A DNA stretch of 64,000 nt from Paenibacillus etheri (GCF_001012825.1 NZ_LCZJ02000026.1:346761-410760); one strand, 5' to 3'; shown: positions 1-8,680, counted from the first letter of the stretch. Made by a program: numbers and translations. The notes: a model not told the origin generated them from the letters alone.

Positions 1-894
1 GCACTCTCTTTCCTTCACCGCTCACTACCTTGGTCACGAGGTTTACCTGATAAATGGGGCGTATACGAGATCTTAAAGCGCAACCGAAGAGCAGCTATTT
101 TACTGCCAGAAACTGTACTCTATACCGGTACACGCAAGTTAAGCAATATGCTCGCTGAAAGAGAATACGGGGTCTTCCTAAAACCCAAAGCAGGCTCTCA
201 TGGCAAACGTACAGTGCATGCCATACTGCAGAACAGACGCTCTGGAGGAGGCATAAGAGTACGAGGGCGTGATGGGACAAATACACCCTTTCAATATGTA
301 TTCAGCTCACAGGATGAAGGACTGAAGTGGATTCATGAATTTATCGGCACACGCCGCTATATTATACAGCCTTATCTGCACCTAACTAATCGTAAGGGGC
401 AACCGTTCGATGTGCGTGTATTGATGCAAAAGAATGGCCTCGGTCGCTGGGATCTTACTGGCATGGCCGTTCGGCTGGGAAATCATGGTTCACTGACTTC
501 GAACCTGCATGGCGGTGGAACTGCGGTTCCTCCCTTGCCCTTTTTGCTTGCAGAATATGGTCAGGACGGAAAAGACATCATGCAGGAGCTTGCTACAGAA
601 GCTGCATACTTGCCTCCTCTTCTGGAGGCCGCATGCGGTAGGCTTGGAGAACTCGGCCTAGATTTCGGTATTGATTCGAGCGGTCGGATTCATTTACTAG
701 AAGCAAATTCCAAGCCAGGGCGCACGGTATTCCGGCTGACGGGCGACCGCCGGGCTGCTAAGCTCGCCGCCGAGAATCCACTGTCTTATGCGCGCCATCT
801 GCTACTCACACAGCGACGGATACCATCCCTATCTACGGACAGCTCCGTTATAAACGGGAGAATGATAACAATGGTTCCTAAGGAGGATTCATAA
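1..894 (+). CDS. YheC/YheD-like ATP-grasp protein (5' end outside window)
   Basis: The reading frame is open from base 1, so the start lies upstream; 297 codons are visible. It belongs to the YheC/YheD endospore coat-associated family, an ATP-grasp fold of unknown substrate linked to Bacillus spores. Visible landmarks are PDKWGVYEIL near residue 16, the nucleotide-binding segment FLKPKAGSHGKRTV, the DVRVLMQKNG block, and LLEANSKPGR near the C-terminus, where ATP-grasp enzymes place metal-binding Glu/Asn. The stop directly abuts the ATG of the next family member (TAA then ATG), with that gene's AAGGAGG inside this one's end, so the two are probably translationally coupled. Function beyond fold and spore link is not known. 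Confidence 0.85.
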   Translation, partial: ALSFLHRSLPWSRGLPDKWGVYEILKRNRRAAILLPETVLYTGTRKLSNMLAEREYGVFLKPKAGSHGKRTVHAILQNRRSGGGIRVRGRDGTNTPFQYVFSSQDEGLKWIHEFIGTRRYIIQPYLHLTNRKGQPFDVRVLMQKNGLGRWDLTGMAVRLGNHGSLTSNLHGGGTAVPPLPFLLAEYGQDGKDIMQELATEAAYLPPLLEAACGRLGELGLDFGIDSSGRIHLLEANSKPGRTVFRLTGDRRAAKLAAENPLSYARHLLLTQRRIPSLSTDSSVINGRMITMVPKEDS

Positions 895-2268
895 ATGAGT
901 CTCACTTTTTGCAATGTGCATTTTACTAAGCAGCCCCAAAGAGTTGTATATGTATCAGGTGCACTGATGAAGAGCTTGAAATTAACCGGGAAGAAGAACA
1001 TTCGCCTTAGACTCGGTAAAGATGCCATCCCGACCATGATCAAGCCCATCAAGCGCGCCGGAAATCATCTATTCCTCGCCACTGGTGTAAAGAGTGCTAT
1101 CAAGGTTCCGAAATCTGGTGGTATCTATTTACGCAATCTGCAAAACGACGAGGTACAGCTTGGACCTTTGGTCGGTGTATTGACCGATGGGCCAGCATCT
1201 TCAAATCAACCCTTCGGTTCTCGCACTGGCTTTATAAAGCAATTACTGCGGGAAGGCAGTAACAAATGTTATATATTTGCCTTTATGCCGCGTGATATCA
1301 ACTGGCAGCAGGAGCAGGTCTATGGTTATTTCTTAACCGCAGGCGGCAAATTCGAACGTAAAATGGTTCCTCTGCCTGATGTTGTCTACAATCGGCTACC
1401 CAGTCGGAGAGCGGAGACTTCACCTTATATCAACCAGCTTCGCGAACGCTTTATGCGCAAGAAAATCCCTTACTTTAACTGGAGCTTTTTCAATAAATCC
1501 GATATTTATCGGTTGCTAGAGAATGACGGAGCTGCAAACCGTTACGTACCTGAGACACACAGCAATCCCTCCTCCGAAAAAATGAGAGAAATGCTGGATC
1601 ACCACCATTTTGTATATTACAAACCTTCCGCAGGCAGCCTGGGTCACGGGATTTACCGACTTACCTATCTGCCGAAAAAAGGATATTTTGCCCGCTACCG
1701 CAAAGGTGGAAAAAACGTACTTCTGCGCTTCACTACCTTTGAAAGCCTCATGCGTATGCTTCGGTCACGACACGGTCAAGGTCTGCAAAATTATATCGTT
1801 CAACAGGGAATACGTTTGATTGAAATTGAGGGCTGCCCCATTGATTTCCGATTCCATATGCATAAAAACGGCAGTAATCAATGGATTGTAGTCGGTATTG
1901 GCGCTAAGAAAGCCGGCCGAGGCAGTGTCACCACTCACCTCAAAAACGGGGGGGCATTGCTTACACCTGGGCAGGCGCTCGGGCGTGTATTCGGCGGCAG
2001 AGCAGACGAAGTATTACAGCGTGCGAAGAGTACAGCCATTAAGCTGGCAGAATCCTTAGAAATCCAGCATCGTCATTTGCTCGGTGAAATTGGCTTTGAT
2101 CTCGGCATTGATCAGGATGAAGACATCTGGATGTTCGAGGCCAACGCCAAACCAGGACGTTCCATCTTCCGTCATCCTTCCCTGCGCGCTGAGGGCAAAG
2201 CTTCCATCGAGCACATTCTGGAGCATTGTCTATACCTCAGCAAATTTCGCAGGAGGGATGAGATGTGA
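895..2268 (+). CDS. YheC/YheD-like ATP-grasp protein
   Basis: 457 aa, the longest of the four paralogues here. Residues 1 to about 95 form an extra N-terminal domain (starting MSLTFCNVHFTKQPQ), then PLVGVLTDGP opens the YheC-type region. ATP-grasp landmarks are VYYKPSAGSLGHGIYRL, DFRFHMHKNG and FEANAKPGRS. AAGGAGG lies 8 bases before the ATG. The end overlaps the next gene by four bases (GTGA), an operon arrangement. No signal peptide or membrane segment is visible, so a cytosolic, mother-cell location is inferred. The family is associated with the spore coat; the reaction is unknown. Confidence 0.85.
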   Translation: MSLTFCNVHFTKQPQRVVYVSGALMKSLKLTGKKNIRLRLGKDAIPTMIKPIKRAGNHLFLATGVKSAIKVPKSGGIYLRNLQNDEVQLGPLVGVLTDGPASSNQPFGSRTGFIKQLLREGSNKCYIFAFMPRDINWQQEQVYGYFLTAGGKFERKMVPLPDVVYNRLPSRRAETSPYINQLRERFMRKKIPYFNWSFFNKSDIYRLLENDGAANRYVPETHSNPSSEKMREMLDHHHFVYYKPSAGSLGHGIYRLTYLPKKGYFARYRKGGKNVLLRFTTFESLMRMLRSRHGQGLQNYIVQQGIRLIEIEGCPIDFRFHMHKNGSNQWIVVGIGAKKAGRGSVTTHLKNGGALLTPGQALGRVFGGRADEVLQRAKSTAIKLAESLEIQHRHLLGEIGFDLGIDQDEDIWMFEANAKPGRSIFRHPSLRAEGKASIEHILEHCLYLSKFRRRDEM

Positions 2269-3377
2269 ACACCCATATTCCGGATGAAACAAAACCCGTT
2301 ATTGCCATACTGACAACCAGCGATAAAGTAAGGCAATTTAATGGCAACCGTAATAACTTCCGGGACATCATTCGCACAGGCAAGGAACTGGGATTTCTTG
2401 TCTACGTCGTCACTGTCCGTGACTTGAAGCTCGAGGAACGGATGGTGAACGGTTATGTCCCATCATCCAGCGGAAGAATATGGTACAGCATTCCGGTACC
2501 TCTTCCACAAATCATCTATAACCGAATTCCTACCCGTGAGGATGAGGAAAAACCTGCTGTCGTACGCAAAATAGCTCAATGCCTGGAACATCCAGGCATT
2601 AAGCTATATAATCCATATTTTTTCAATAAATGGAGTCTATTTGAATGGTTGAAAGGCTCGTATGCTACCTCGAAGCATGTTCCAAAAACCAGACGTTTAC
2701 GCAGTGCAAATACGCTTATCGCCATGCTAAATAATCATACCAGTCTCTATCTTAAACCTGAGAATGGCAAAGCAGGTAAAGGAATTATGCGTTTAAAATA
2801 CCGTGCAGATACCACTTTACCCTATCGGTTGCAAATTCAAAGCGGCAAAAAAAATGTGACCTACAAAGCTGCCTCAGTAGATCGCCTCTGGGCACGGATA
2901 GGAAAAGAAAAGGGAAACTCGCGCTACATCGTACAGCAAGCTATTGAACTAGCGGCTCACCGAGGACGACCATTTGATCTACGTGTACTTCTGCAGAAAA
3001 ACGGCAGAGGCGGCTGGGCAATGACCGGCATAGGTGCGCGTCTAGCTGGTGCCCGCAGTATCACTACGCATGTACCTCGTGGCGGAAGTATTGAGGAGCC
3101 CTCCACCATGCTGGAAAGCACATTTGGAACCGAAAGAGCAGCCTCCATCTTAAAAAGTGTACCTACAACTGCTCTGTTAATTGCCAGACAAATTGAAAGA
3201 GCCTCTGATTCTATGCTCGGTGAGATGTCGATGGATCTTGGTGTAGATGAGAACGGTGGACTCTGGTTCTTTGAAGCAAACTCCCGACCGATGAAATTTG
3301 ATGAGCCTGCGATTCGCAAGCTTTCCTTGGAGCGAATCTTTCAATATGGCCAGCACTTAGCACGCCATTCCAAGTAG
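2265..3377 (+). CDS. YheC/YheD-like ATP-grasp protein
   Basis: 370 aa, GTG start inside the stop of the previous gene and preceded by AGGAGGGATGA. The N-terminal part (KPVIAILTTSDKV) matches the start of YheC-like proteins; the ATP-grasp segment reads LYLKPENGKAGKGIMRL, followed by DLRVLLQKNGRGGW and a C-terminal FEANSRPMK. The usual KPGR after the Asn is changed to RPMK here, so this paralogue may differ in activity. It is the third member of the operon; a GNAT gene follows after 25 bases. Confidence 0.85.
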   Translation: MNTHIPDETKPVIAILTTSDKVRQFNGNRNNFRDIIRTGKELGFLVYVVTVRDLKLEERMVNGYVPSSSGRIWYSIPVPLPQIIYNRIPTREDEEKPAVVRKIAQCLEHPGIKLYNPYFFNKWSLFEWLKGSYATSKHVPKTRRLRSANTLIAMLNNHTSLYLKPENGKAGKGIMRLKYRADTTLPYRLQIQSGKKNVTYKAASVDRLWARIGKEKGNSRYIVQQAIELAAHRGRPFDLRVLLQKNGRGGWAMTGIGARLAGARSITTHVPRGGSIEEPSTMLESTFGTERAASILKSVPTTALLIARQIERASDSMLGEMSMDLGVDENGGLWFFEANSRPMKFDEPAIRKLSLERIFQYGQHLARHSK

Positions 3378-3402
3378 AATTCATTAAAGGATGTGACACA
3401 GC

Positions 3403-3921
3403 ATGCAGATATCCTCCATCTACGACACTGATGCTAAAAAGTGGAAATTGCGGCTAACCGGACTGCTTGAGTTTATAAGAGAGCATGGGGAGCGTCGGAT
3501 TACAAACCAAGCTTGCAAGGTAATGGCCCGATTAACTCCAGAACAGTTGTCAAAGCCAGGTGTCTCGCTGCTTGTCGCCACCGTACGCGGTCAGAATGGG
3601 CGCCAGCTAGCAGGAGTAAGCTTCGTATCCGGTTTCGGTGAAGAAGCCTGTCTCGTTGCCGTGCATCCCTTATACCGAAATAGGCATACCGGCACCGCCC
3701 TTATGGCCGCCCAGTTAAAGCGTTTAGGCCGCCTGGAATGCTGTGTTGCCAGCGATAATACAGCCAGCCTGAAAATGTGTTTCAATGTTGGTCTTGCCGC
3801 AGTGGCGCTTACTAGTGGCCCTACTGGCAAGCCAACTTTATTGATCCGGTCTCCACAGAATACCGTCAGTACTACAAACTCTCCACAAGAAGGTGAACTC
3901 CTGTGCCAGAGCCCGTCTTAG
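3403..3921 (+). CDS. GNAT-family acetyltransferase-like protein
   Basis: 172 aa with the GNAT core: ACLVAVHPLYRNRHTGTALM is the acetyl-CoA pyrophosphate-binding motif A (R/Q-x-x-G-x-G/A), followed by ASDNTASLKMCFNVGL typical of the C-terminal GNAT strand-helix. It sits between two YheC/YheD genes and overlaps the next one by 19 bases, so it is co-expressed with them. An N-acetyltransferase acting on a spore-associated or YheC/D product is an inference from context only. AAAGGATGTG upstream is a modest ribosome binding site. Codon use is like its neighbours. Confidence 0.75.
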   Translation: MQISSIYDTDAKKWKLRLTGLLEFIREHGERRITNQACKVMARLTPEQLSKPGVSLLVATVRGQNGRQLAGVSFVSGFGEEACLVAVHPLYRNRHTGTALMAAQLKRLGRLECCVASDNTASLKMCFNVGLAAVALTSGPTGKPTLLIRSPQNTVSTTNSPQEGELLCQSPS

Positions 3922-5033
3922 GCATTCTTACTTTGTATATAAATGAAGCCAAGCAGCTTGAAGAAAAGGCCGTGTACCGGAGAATGATCATTGAGGGCAG
4001 TCGAATGGGCCTGGATGTTTTTGTGTTTACCCCCATGGATGTCCATCCAAGCAAAGAACAGATCCATGCCCTTGTCTTTGATCCAAAGAGCGGGAAATGG
4101 TCACGCAAATGGCGTTCCTTCCCGAACATGATTTATGACCGTTGCCGTATCCAGCGCAGCACGCGCTTTCAACAGTTGCTTCGTTTCCGTGAACGCTATA
4201 AACATCTGCTCTTTCTGAATCGTCCACTGCGCAACAAATGGACCATTCACCAAACGTTCTCACAAAAGAGTCGCTTCCGGCAGCATATGCCAGAAACATT
4301 ACTGTATAACTCCTCTGCGGATCTGCACCGAATGTTAAAGCAGAGCCCGGTTCTCTATATCAAGCCAGCAAACGGCACAGGTGGACGCGGTATCCTTAGA
4401 ATTGAGCGGGTAAAGAACATTAAAGGGGTATTTGATATTCAAGGCCGTCGCCAAGATCGCCGGATTATTCCTCCCCGAAAGGTCTCTGCCTCCCGATTGG
4501 ATTCCATCGTTCGACAATGGTGTATTGGTGGACGTTTCCTCGTCCAACAGGGGATTCCACTACGTCTGCCTGGCGGACGTTTCCATGATTATCGCATGCT
4601 CGTTCAAAAGAATGGGCAAGGAGTCTGGGAACTGACAGGCATGGCAGCAAGAGTTGGTGCGGCCCGAAGTGTAACCTCCAATCTGCATGGCGGTGGGCAT
4701 GCCGTTCGAGCTGAAACGCTCCTGAAGGAATGGCTGGGTAGTCAAGATAAGACCGATAAGGTCATGCGAACTGCTGAGAAATTAGGACTTGATGCCGCGG
4801 CCTTCCTTGAAGAAAGTTTCGGAGCCTTATGTGAACTCGCACTGGATCTCGCCATTGATCGTGAAGGAAGAATCTATGTGCTGGAGGTTAATCCAAAGCC
4901 TGCCCGTGAAGTGTTCGCCCGATCAGGGGACGGCAACACCTATCGTAAAGCACTAGTGCGTCCTTTGGAATATGCGTTATGGATCTATAATAATAAAGGT
5001 GCCCCTGCGGCAGCTAAGACTACTGAGGAATAG
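3903..5033 (+). CDS. YheC/YheD-like ATP-grasp protein
   Basis: 376 aa, GTG start overlapping the GNAT gene by 19 bases, with GAAGGTGA just upstream. It begins PEPVLGILTLYINEA, typical of the YheC branch. ATP-grasp landmarks are LYIKPANGTGGRGILRI, DYRMLVQKNGQGVW, LDLAIDREGRIYVLEVNPKP and a final EVFARSG. It is the last gene of the operon; a stem-loop follows at 5052. The C-terminus is Ala/Lys-rich and looks disordered. Paralogues in tandem are common in Paenibacillaceae, as far as I recall; substrate unknown. Confidence 0.85.
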   Translation: MPEPVLGILTLYINEAKQLEEKAVYRRMIIEGSRMGLDVFVFTPMDVHPSKEQIHALVFDPKSGKWSRKWRSFPNMIYDRCRIQRSTRFQQLLRFRERYKHLLFLNRPLRNKWTIHQTFSQKSRFRQHMPETLLYNSSADLHRMLKQSPVLYIKPANGTGGRGILRIERVKNIKGVFDIQGRRQDRRIIPPRKVSASRLDSIVRQWCIGGRFLVQQGIPLRLPGGRFHDYRMLVQKNGQGVWELTGMAARVGAARSVTSNLHGGGHAVRAETLLKEWLGSQDKTDKVMRTAEKLGLDAAAFLEESFGALCELALDLAIDREGRIYVLEVNPKPAREVFARSGDGNTYRKALVRPLEYALWIYNNKGAPAAAKTTEE

Positions 5034-5051
5034 AATGATACTCAACAACTT

Positions 5052-5090
5052 AACAACCGCCTCTCTGCAGGATGCAGAAAGGCGGTTGTT
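5052..5090. terminator. Stem-loop between convergent genes
   Basis: Perfect 10-bp arms AACAACCGCC / GGCGGTTGTT with an inner CTGCA/TGCAG pairing. No strong T tract on either side, so it may be a weak shared terminator for the YheC/D operon and the convergent small membrane gene. Confidence 0.5.
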
Positions 5091-5154
5091 GTATGACCTC
5101 TGATGTTCCAAGGAACTAATTTTTGAAAAATCTCGTCGAAATGAAAATTTTTGA

Positions 5155-5430
5155 TTAGTTTAGCAAAGGTGTTAGAAAAAAGAAGAGAATAGTGGTACCC
5201 ACACAAATATGGAGCAATAGCTGTAAGTCCTTTTCTAATAGATGTTTTATAAACAAAAGATAGCTCACGATACATAACAAAAAAACAGCAATATAAAAAA
5301 ATAAGGAATCATAATGAGTAACTATAAATAGGTCTCCGCCACCAATAGAAAAGACTATACCTATTACTAAAAACCACATACCCACTCCAAGTGCAGCACT
5401 TAAAGCAATAAAAAGGAAACTCATTATCAT
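5155..5430 (-). CDS. Small integral membrane protein, unknown
   Basis: 91 aa, strongly hydrophobic, with about three membrane segments: residues 5-30, 42-62 and 70-88. The AAAGGAG ribosome binding site lies 8 bases before the ATG, which supports it as a real gene and argues against an antisense shadow. No conserved motif was recognised. It is convergent with the YheC/D operon and monocistronic by appearance. It could be a small stress or sporulation membrane protein, but nothing in the sequence decides this. Confidence 0.55.
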   Translation of the reverse strand: MIMSFLFIALSAALGVGMWFLVIGIVFSIGGGDLFIVTHYDSLFFYIAVFLLCIVSYLLFIKHLLEKDLQLLLHICVGTTILFFFLTPLLN

Positions 5431-5573
5431 TTTTTATACTCCTTTGACATGCTTCTCCGTTCCTTATCATTACATAGGAATAACCCCTTTCAACGATCTA
5501 TCGGATCATCCCCTTAGTTTATGTATATCTTTTTAGCTTTGAGCTATTCCTGCATCTGTATTTAGAACCTTAA

Positions 5574-5617
5574 CAATAAAAAAAGGCAACCCTCTACTTA
5601 GATGAGGTTTGCCTTTT
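5574..5617 (-). terminator. Intrinsic terminator of the HAD gene
   Basis: On the minus strand the stem AAAGGCAA..CCTC / GAGG.TTGCCTTT is followed by a T run. It lies about 30 bases past the HAD stop codon. Confidence 0.8.
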
Positions 5618-5648
5618 GTTCGTTTGACAAAAATAAATCGCGATATTC

Positions 5649-6374
5649 CTATTCGCTAACCGATGCGTTATCGTACAAGTCGATCAACTCATCGAAGGAA
5701 GTGATAATAACATCGGAGCCCTTCAGCTCATCCTGACGTCCAAAGCCTGCATACGCACAGCCGATGACGGTTTGAGCATTTCCCTTGCCTGCCTCCACAT
5801 CGGACGAGCGATCGCCTACCATCCAGGCACTCTTGATTCCATGATTGTCTAGCAAAATGCGTAGCAATTCTGTCTTCGTCGCAGTGCCTTGACCACCCGC
5901 ACTATACAATCCTTCAAATAACTCTTTAAGCTCATGCACCACAACTATACTGCGAATGTATTCCTCCAGCCCATTACTAGCCACAAACAACCGCACTCCA
6001 CGCTCTTTTAGCGCAGTCAGTGTTTCGACCACCTGAGGATACAGTAACGTCCCACCTGCTTCAAGTCCTTCGACCTCTAGCTGCAATAGCAGCTCATCTG
6101 CACGGCGGTGTACGGCCTCATCTGCTTCAGGCATAACCTTCTTCCAAATATCTGCCAGTAGCATTCCTAAGCTGCTTAGAATACGCTCTTCCGGCGGTGT
6201 AGGTCCTTCATATAGTCCCTCTTCCCGCAAAATATCGAACATTTTATGATATGCAGGTAATAAAAGACTTTCAGTCTGGAACAGTGTTCCATCCATATCA
6301 AAAACAATCGCTTCCGGCTTGTTCAACTCCGAGTGAACCGCGTTCAGTTCTGTTCCTTGTACCTCATTACTCAT
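5649..6374 (-). CDS. HAD-family phosphatase (phosphoglycolate phosphatase-like)
   Basis: HAD hydrolase subfamily IA. Motif I is VFDMDGTLFQTE, with nucleophile Asp and acid Asp two residues on; motif II is VASNGLEE; motif III/IV is WMVGDRSSDVEAGKGN. A helical cap lies between motifs I and II. It probably dephosphorylates a small phosphorylated metabolite; Gph and PpaX-type enzymes are the nearest recognised relatives. The start is set at ATG 6374 because GGGGAGG lies 7 bases upstream; a longer frame to 6416 has no such site. It is monocistronic with its own terminator. Cytosolic. Confidence 0.85.
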   Translation of the reverse strand: MSNEVQGTELNAVHSELNKPEAIVFDMDGTLFQTESLLLPAYHKMFDILREEGLYEGPTPPEERILSSLGMLLADIWKKVMPEADEAVHRRADELLLQLEVEGLEAGGTLLYPQVVETLTALKERGVRLFVASNGLEEYIRSIVVVHELKELFEGLYSAGGQGTATKTELLRILLDNHGIKSAWMVGDRSSDVEAGKGNAQTVIGCAYAGFGRQDELKGSDVIITSFDELIDLYDNASVSE

Positions 6375-6502
6375 CTGTTGTTCCTCCCCATTCTCTTTTG
6401 CTTCAGGTAAGCACATTCATCTGCACGAAATTTCCAGTACAAGCCCTATGATATATGAAATCACTTCGGAATGTCCATGCTCTCTACATTTCTTGTTGCA
6501 GT

Positions 6503-6540
6503 TTATATTTCAACTTGTAATATATCAAGTTGAAATATAA
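6503..6540. repeat. Perfect 15-bp inverted repeat
   Basis: Arms TTATATTTCAACTTG and CAAGTTGAAATATAA are perfectly complementary around an 8-base AT loop. It sits 129 bases upstream of the HAD gene. No T tract follows on either strand, so an operator or an RNA processing/stability hairpin is as likely as a terminator. Confidence 0.6.
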
Positions 6541-6602
6541 AGAAGAGATATCCATGTCACTTCAATTCAAAGTGTGCTGGAGTCCGAATAAGCATTTGTG
6601 TT

Positions 6603-6644
6603 GCAGCAAGTTTCCTATTTCCCAAGGGGATTTGCTGCTTTTTT
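6603..6644 (+). terminator. Orphan plus-strand terminator
   Basis: A 13-bp stem (GCAGCAAGTTTCC paired with GGGGATTTGCTGC, including G-T pairs) is followed by TTTTTT. No protein gene on the plus strand lies upstream within 1.5 kb, so it may end a short RNA. Confidence 0.6.
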
Positions 6645-6656
6645 AATGTGATATTA

Positions 6657-6712
6657 AAAAAAGAACCGGCAGCATGCACAATTTCGCGCTTGCTGTACCG
6701 GTTCTTTTTTTA
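6657..6712 (-). terminator. Intrinsic terminator of abrB
   Basis: Stem AAGAACCGG-CAGCA / TGCTG-ta-CCGGTTCTT with T/A runs on both sides, so it can work in both directions. It lies just past the abrB stop. Confidence 0.8.
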
Positions 6713-6734
6713 ACAAAAATGTGTAATCTATCGA

Positions 6735-6992
6735 TTATACTCTGTCAAAGCTGGAAATCAGCTCATCAAGAACATCTTTGCTTACCATTTTACCTTTGAA
6801 ATTGATGAGGTTCTCTGCACTTCCGGAGAAGATACAAGTTGGCTCGTATTTTCTAAGAATAATTTTCTCTCCATCTACAAAAATCTCGAGCGGGTCTTTT
6901 ATGTCAATTCCCATCGTTCTACGTAATTCAATAGGAATTACGATACGTCCCAATTCATCTACTTTTCTTACTATGCCTGTCGCTTTCATCAT
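6735..6992 (-). CDS. abrB: AbrB-type transition-state regulator
   Basis: 85 aa. The N-terminal swapped-hairpin AbrB DNA-binding domain is clear: KATGIVRKVDELGRIVIPIE followed by LRRTMGI and DPLEIFVDGEKIILRKY. This matches the length and layout of Bacillus AbrB, a global repressor of post-exponential genes that is itself repressed by phosphorylated Spo0A. Start: GGGAGG lies 7 bases before ATG 6992 (a second ATG follows directly). A SigA-like promoter and several Spo0A-type boxes lie upstream. Paenibacillus genomes can carry more than one AbrB-family gene, so orthology to B. subtilis abrB is probable, not certain. Confidence 0.9.
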   Translation of the reverse strand: MMKATGIVRKVDELGRIVIPIELRRTMGIDIKDPLEIFVDGEKIILRKYEPTCIFSGSAENLINFKGKMVSKDVLDELISSFDRV

Positions 6993-7084
6993 CGTACATC
7001 CTCCCTTGAAATTACATTAATAATCATTTTTGCTAAAAGCTTATGTAGGCTTCTATGTGATAGTAATGATTACGCTATACACTA

Positions 7085-7113
7085 ATATTAAAGTGCTATT
7101 CTTTCCCTGTCAA
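7085..7113 (-). promoter_or_regulatory. SigA-type promoter for abrB
   Basis: On the minus strand TTGACA (7113-7108), a 17-base spacer and TAATAT (7090-7085). This is close to the vegetative consensus and about 95 bases upstream of the abrB start. Confidence 0.75.
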
Positions 7114-7139
7114 TTAATTTTCTACAAAATATGATATTT

Positions 7140-7178
7140 ATCGACAATTATTCGACAAAGATATGTACACTTTCGACA
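7140..7178 (-). promoter_or_regulatory. Cluster of Spo0A-type boxes upstream of abrB
   Basis: The minus strand reads TGTCGAA at 7178-7172 and 7157-7151 and TGTCGAT at 7146-7140. Starts are spaced 21 and 11 bases apart, about two turns and one turn of DNA. A further TGTCGAA is at 7389-7383. TGTCGAA is the published 0A-box core. The boxes lie 5' of the promoter at 7085-7113. The rest of the 540-base gap (6993-7533) is AT-rich with no recognised gene. Confidence 0.6.
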
Positions 7179-7492
7179 AAACGCTGTAAAGCGATCCAAT
7201 TTATTCGTCTTGAAATTAATAAATATCCAACATTGCGATTACAAATCAGCTTGCGAAGTATCCCTATTATTAATCTCATTTACCCAATACATCAAGTCTG
7301 TAAACACTTCGGCGTATATCAGAGCGAACAATACATCTAATAAAGTTAATACAGACTATTTAGGCTTTATGCATCTACTTTTTTCGACAATCTAATGCTC
7401 TACTACACTCTTATTTAATATAAGTATCACATATTATTAATAGAAAGATCAAATATTGGATAAATTTAACACAAAAAATTGAATTTAATCAC

Positions 7493-7520
7493 AAAAAAAC
7501 CGACCAGCAATCTCTGGTCG
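7493..7520 (-). terminator. Intrinsic terminator of the CapA-like gene
   Basis: Minus-strand stem CGACCAG / CTGGTCG followed by a T7 run, 14 bases past the stop codon. Confidence 0.85.
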
Positions 7521-7533
7521 ATCTGCTATATCG

Positions 7534-8586
7534 TTATAATTTCTTCTCCGTGACCCTGCCATTTGCATCAATAACTGCATTATAAGACAGGTTATTCATT
7601 AGCTTGATTGTCTTCCTGTTGTAAGAATCCTCCATAAAGTTGGGCTGTCCCCCTATAATCTTGACTGGCGTAATCTTACTCGTCACCTGGGCATCATTGA
7701 TCTCAATATTCACTAGCATCGAGTGAAGCGTCTTTTCTCCACCACGTGTTGAACGATTAAACACAAAGTTTCCAAGTGAATAATAGATCGGTTTATTTTT
7801 GTAGTATTCGATGCCCATCAGGCAATGGCTGTGTGTGCCGAGTATGATATCTGCACCACTATCAATCATCTGTTTGGCTAGCGTACGGGCGTATTGTTCA
7901 GGGTAATCCTTAAACTCTTCATTCCAGTGAATGTACACAATCGTGTAATCATTCTCCTTAGACATCTTCTGAATAGCCGTAAGCATAGGCTGCGAGGTGT
8001 ACGCTGAGGCAGCTCCCGGTTTATTGTTGCCGGCATACCAAGAAGGGCCTGAAAGCACTCGGCTTACACCTAAAATTGCAATCTTCTTCCCCCTTACCGT
8101 CCTTGTATACGGTTTGAACGCTTCCTCTACATCTTTGCCTGCTCCTGTATGGCCAATCTTGTTTCGATCCAGATGCACCAGTGTGTCGAGCATAGCGTCT
8201 GTTCCGAAATCTAAAATGTGATTATTAGCCAAAGATACGCCGTCAATCCCAGCATAGGTTAAGCCACCAAGCACTGCTGGTTTGGACCTAAAAGCAAAGG
8301 TCTTCTCTGCCGCCTTCCCTCGAATAGACACTGGCGTTTCCAGATTCGCGAAGGCGATATCTGCCTTTTGTAAGGCAGGTGCGACTTTCGCAAACGGAAA
8401 GTTCACTCCGTATTTCGCGATCTGATCACCCACAAAACCGTCCAAGAGAATATCACCAGCAAAAGCAAGTCTGATAGGTTCTGAAGATGGCGAAGCTGCA
8501 CTAGATGCAATCGTCGAAGGGAGGATCAGTGATAATAGAAGTGTAGTGAGTAGCATGCTGCGCAGTACATTCGACCCTAATCTCAA
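7534..8586 (-). CDS. CapA-family (PGA_cap) metallophosphatase-like protein
   Basis: 350 aa. An N-terminal signal peptide (LLTTLLLSLILPSTIASSAA, residues 12-31) indicates export. The calcineurin-like CapA fold shows FAGDILLDG, ANLETPV, SLANNHILDFG and GTHSHCLMGIEYY with YYSLGNFVFN near the end, the metal-binding Asp/Asn/His set. The family is linked to poly-gamma-glutamate capsule production (CapA/PgsA) but many members are stand-alone exported enzymes, and no capB/C genes are adjacent. TTG start with AGGAGG 9 bases upstream; no better start was seen. Monocistronic with its own terminator. Confidence 0.85.
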   Translation of the reverse strand: MRLGSNVLRSMLLTTLLLSLILPSTIASSAASPSSEPIRLAFAGDILLDGFVGDQIAKYGVNFPFAKVAPALQKADIAFANLETPVSIRGKAAEKTFAFRSKPAVLGGLTYAGIDGVSLANNHILDFGTDAMLDTLVHLDRNKIGHTGAGKDVEEAFKPYTRTVRGKKIAILGVSRVLSGPSWYAGNNKPGAASAYTSQPMLTAIQKMSKENDYTIVYIHWNEEFKDYPEQYARTLAKQMIDSGADIILGTHSHCLMGIEYYKNKPIYYSLGNFVFNRSTRGGEKTLHSMLVNIEINDAQVTSKITPVKIIGGQPNFMEDSYNRKTIKLMNNLSYNAVIDANGRVTEKKL

Positions 8587-8680
8587 AAAATACAGCCTCC
8601 TATCCTCATTATGGAATCTATATTAGCTATTATTCTAGCTTACTGGAAATAGATTACTAATTTAAGGGTAAGAAGACCTG

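Noticed and set aside
5042-5275. 77-codon minus-strand frame overlapping the stem-loop
   Set aside because: It overlaps the better-supported membrane gene and the terminator, and has no ribosome site.
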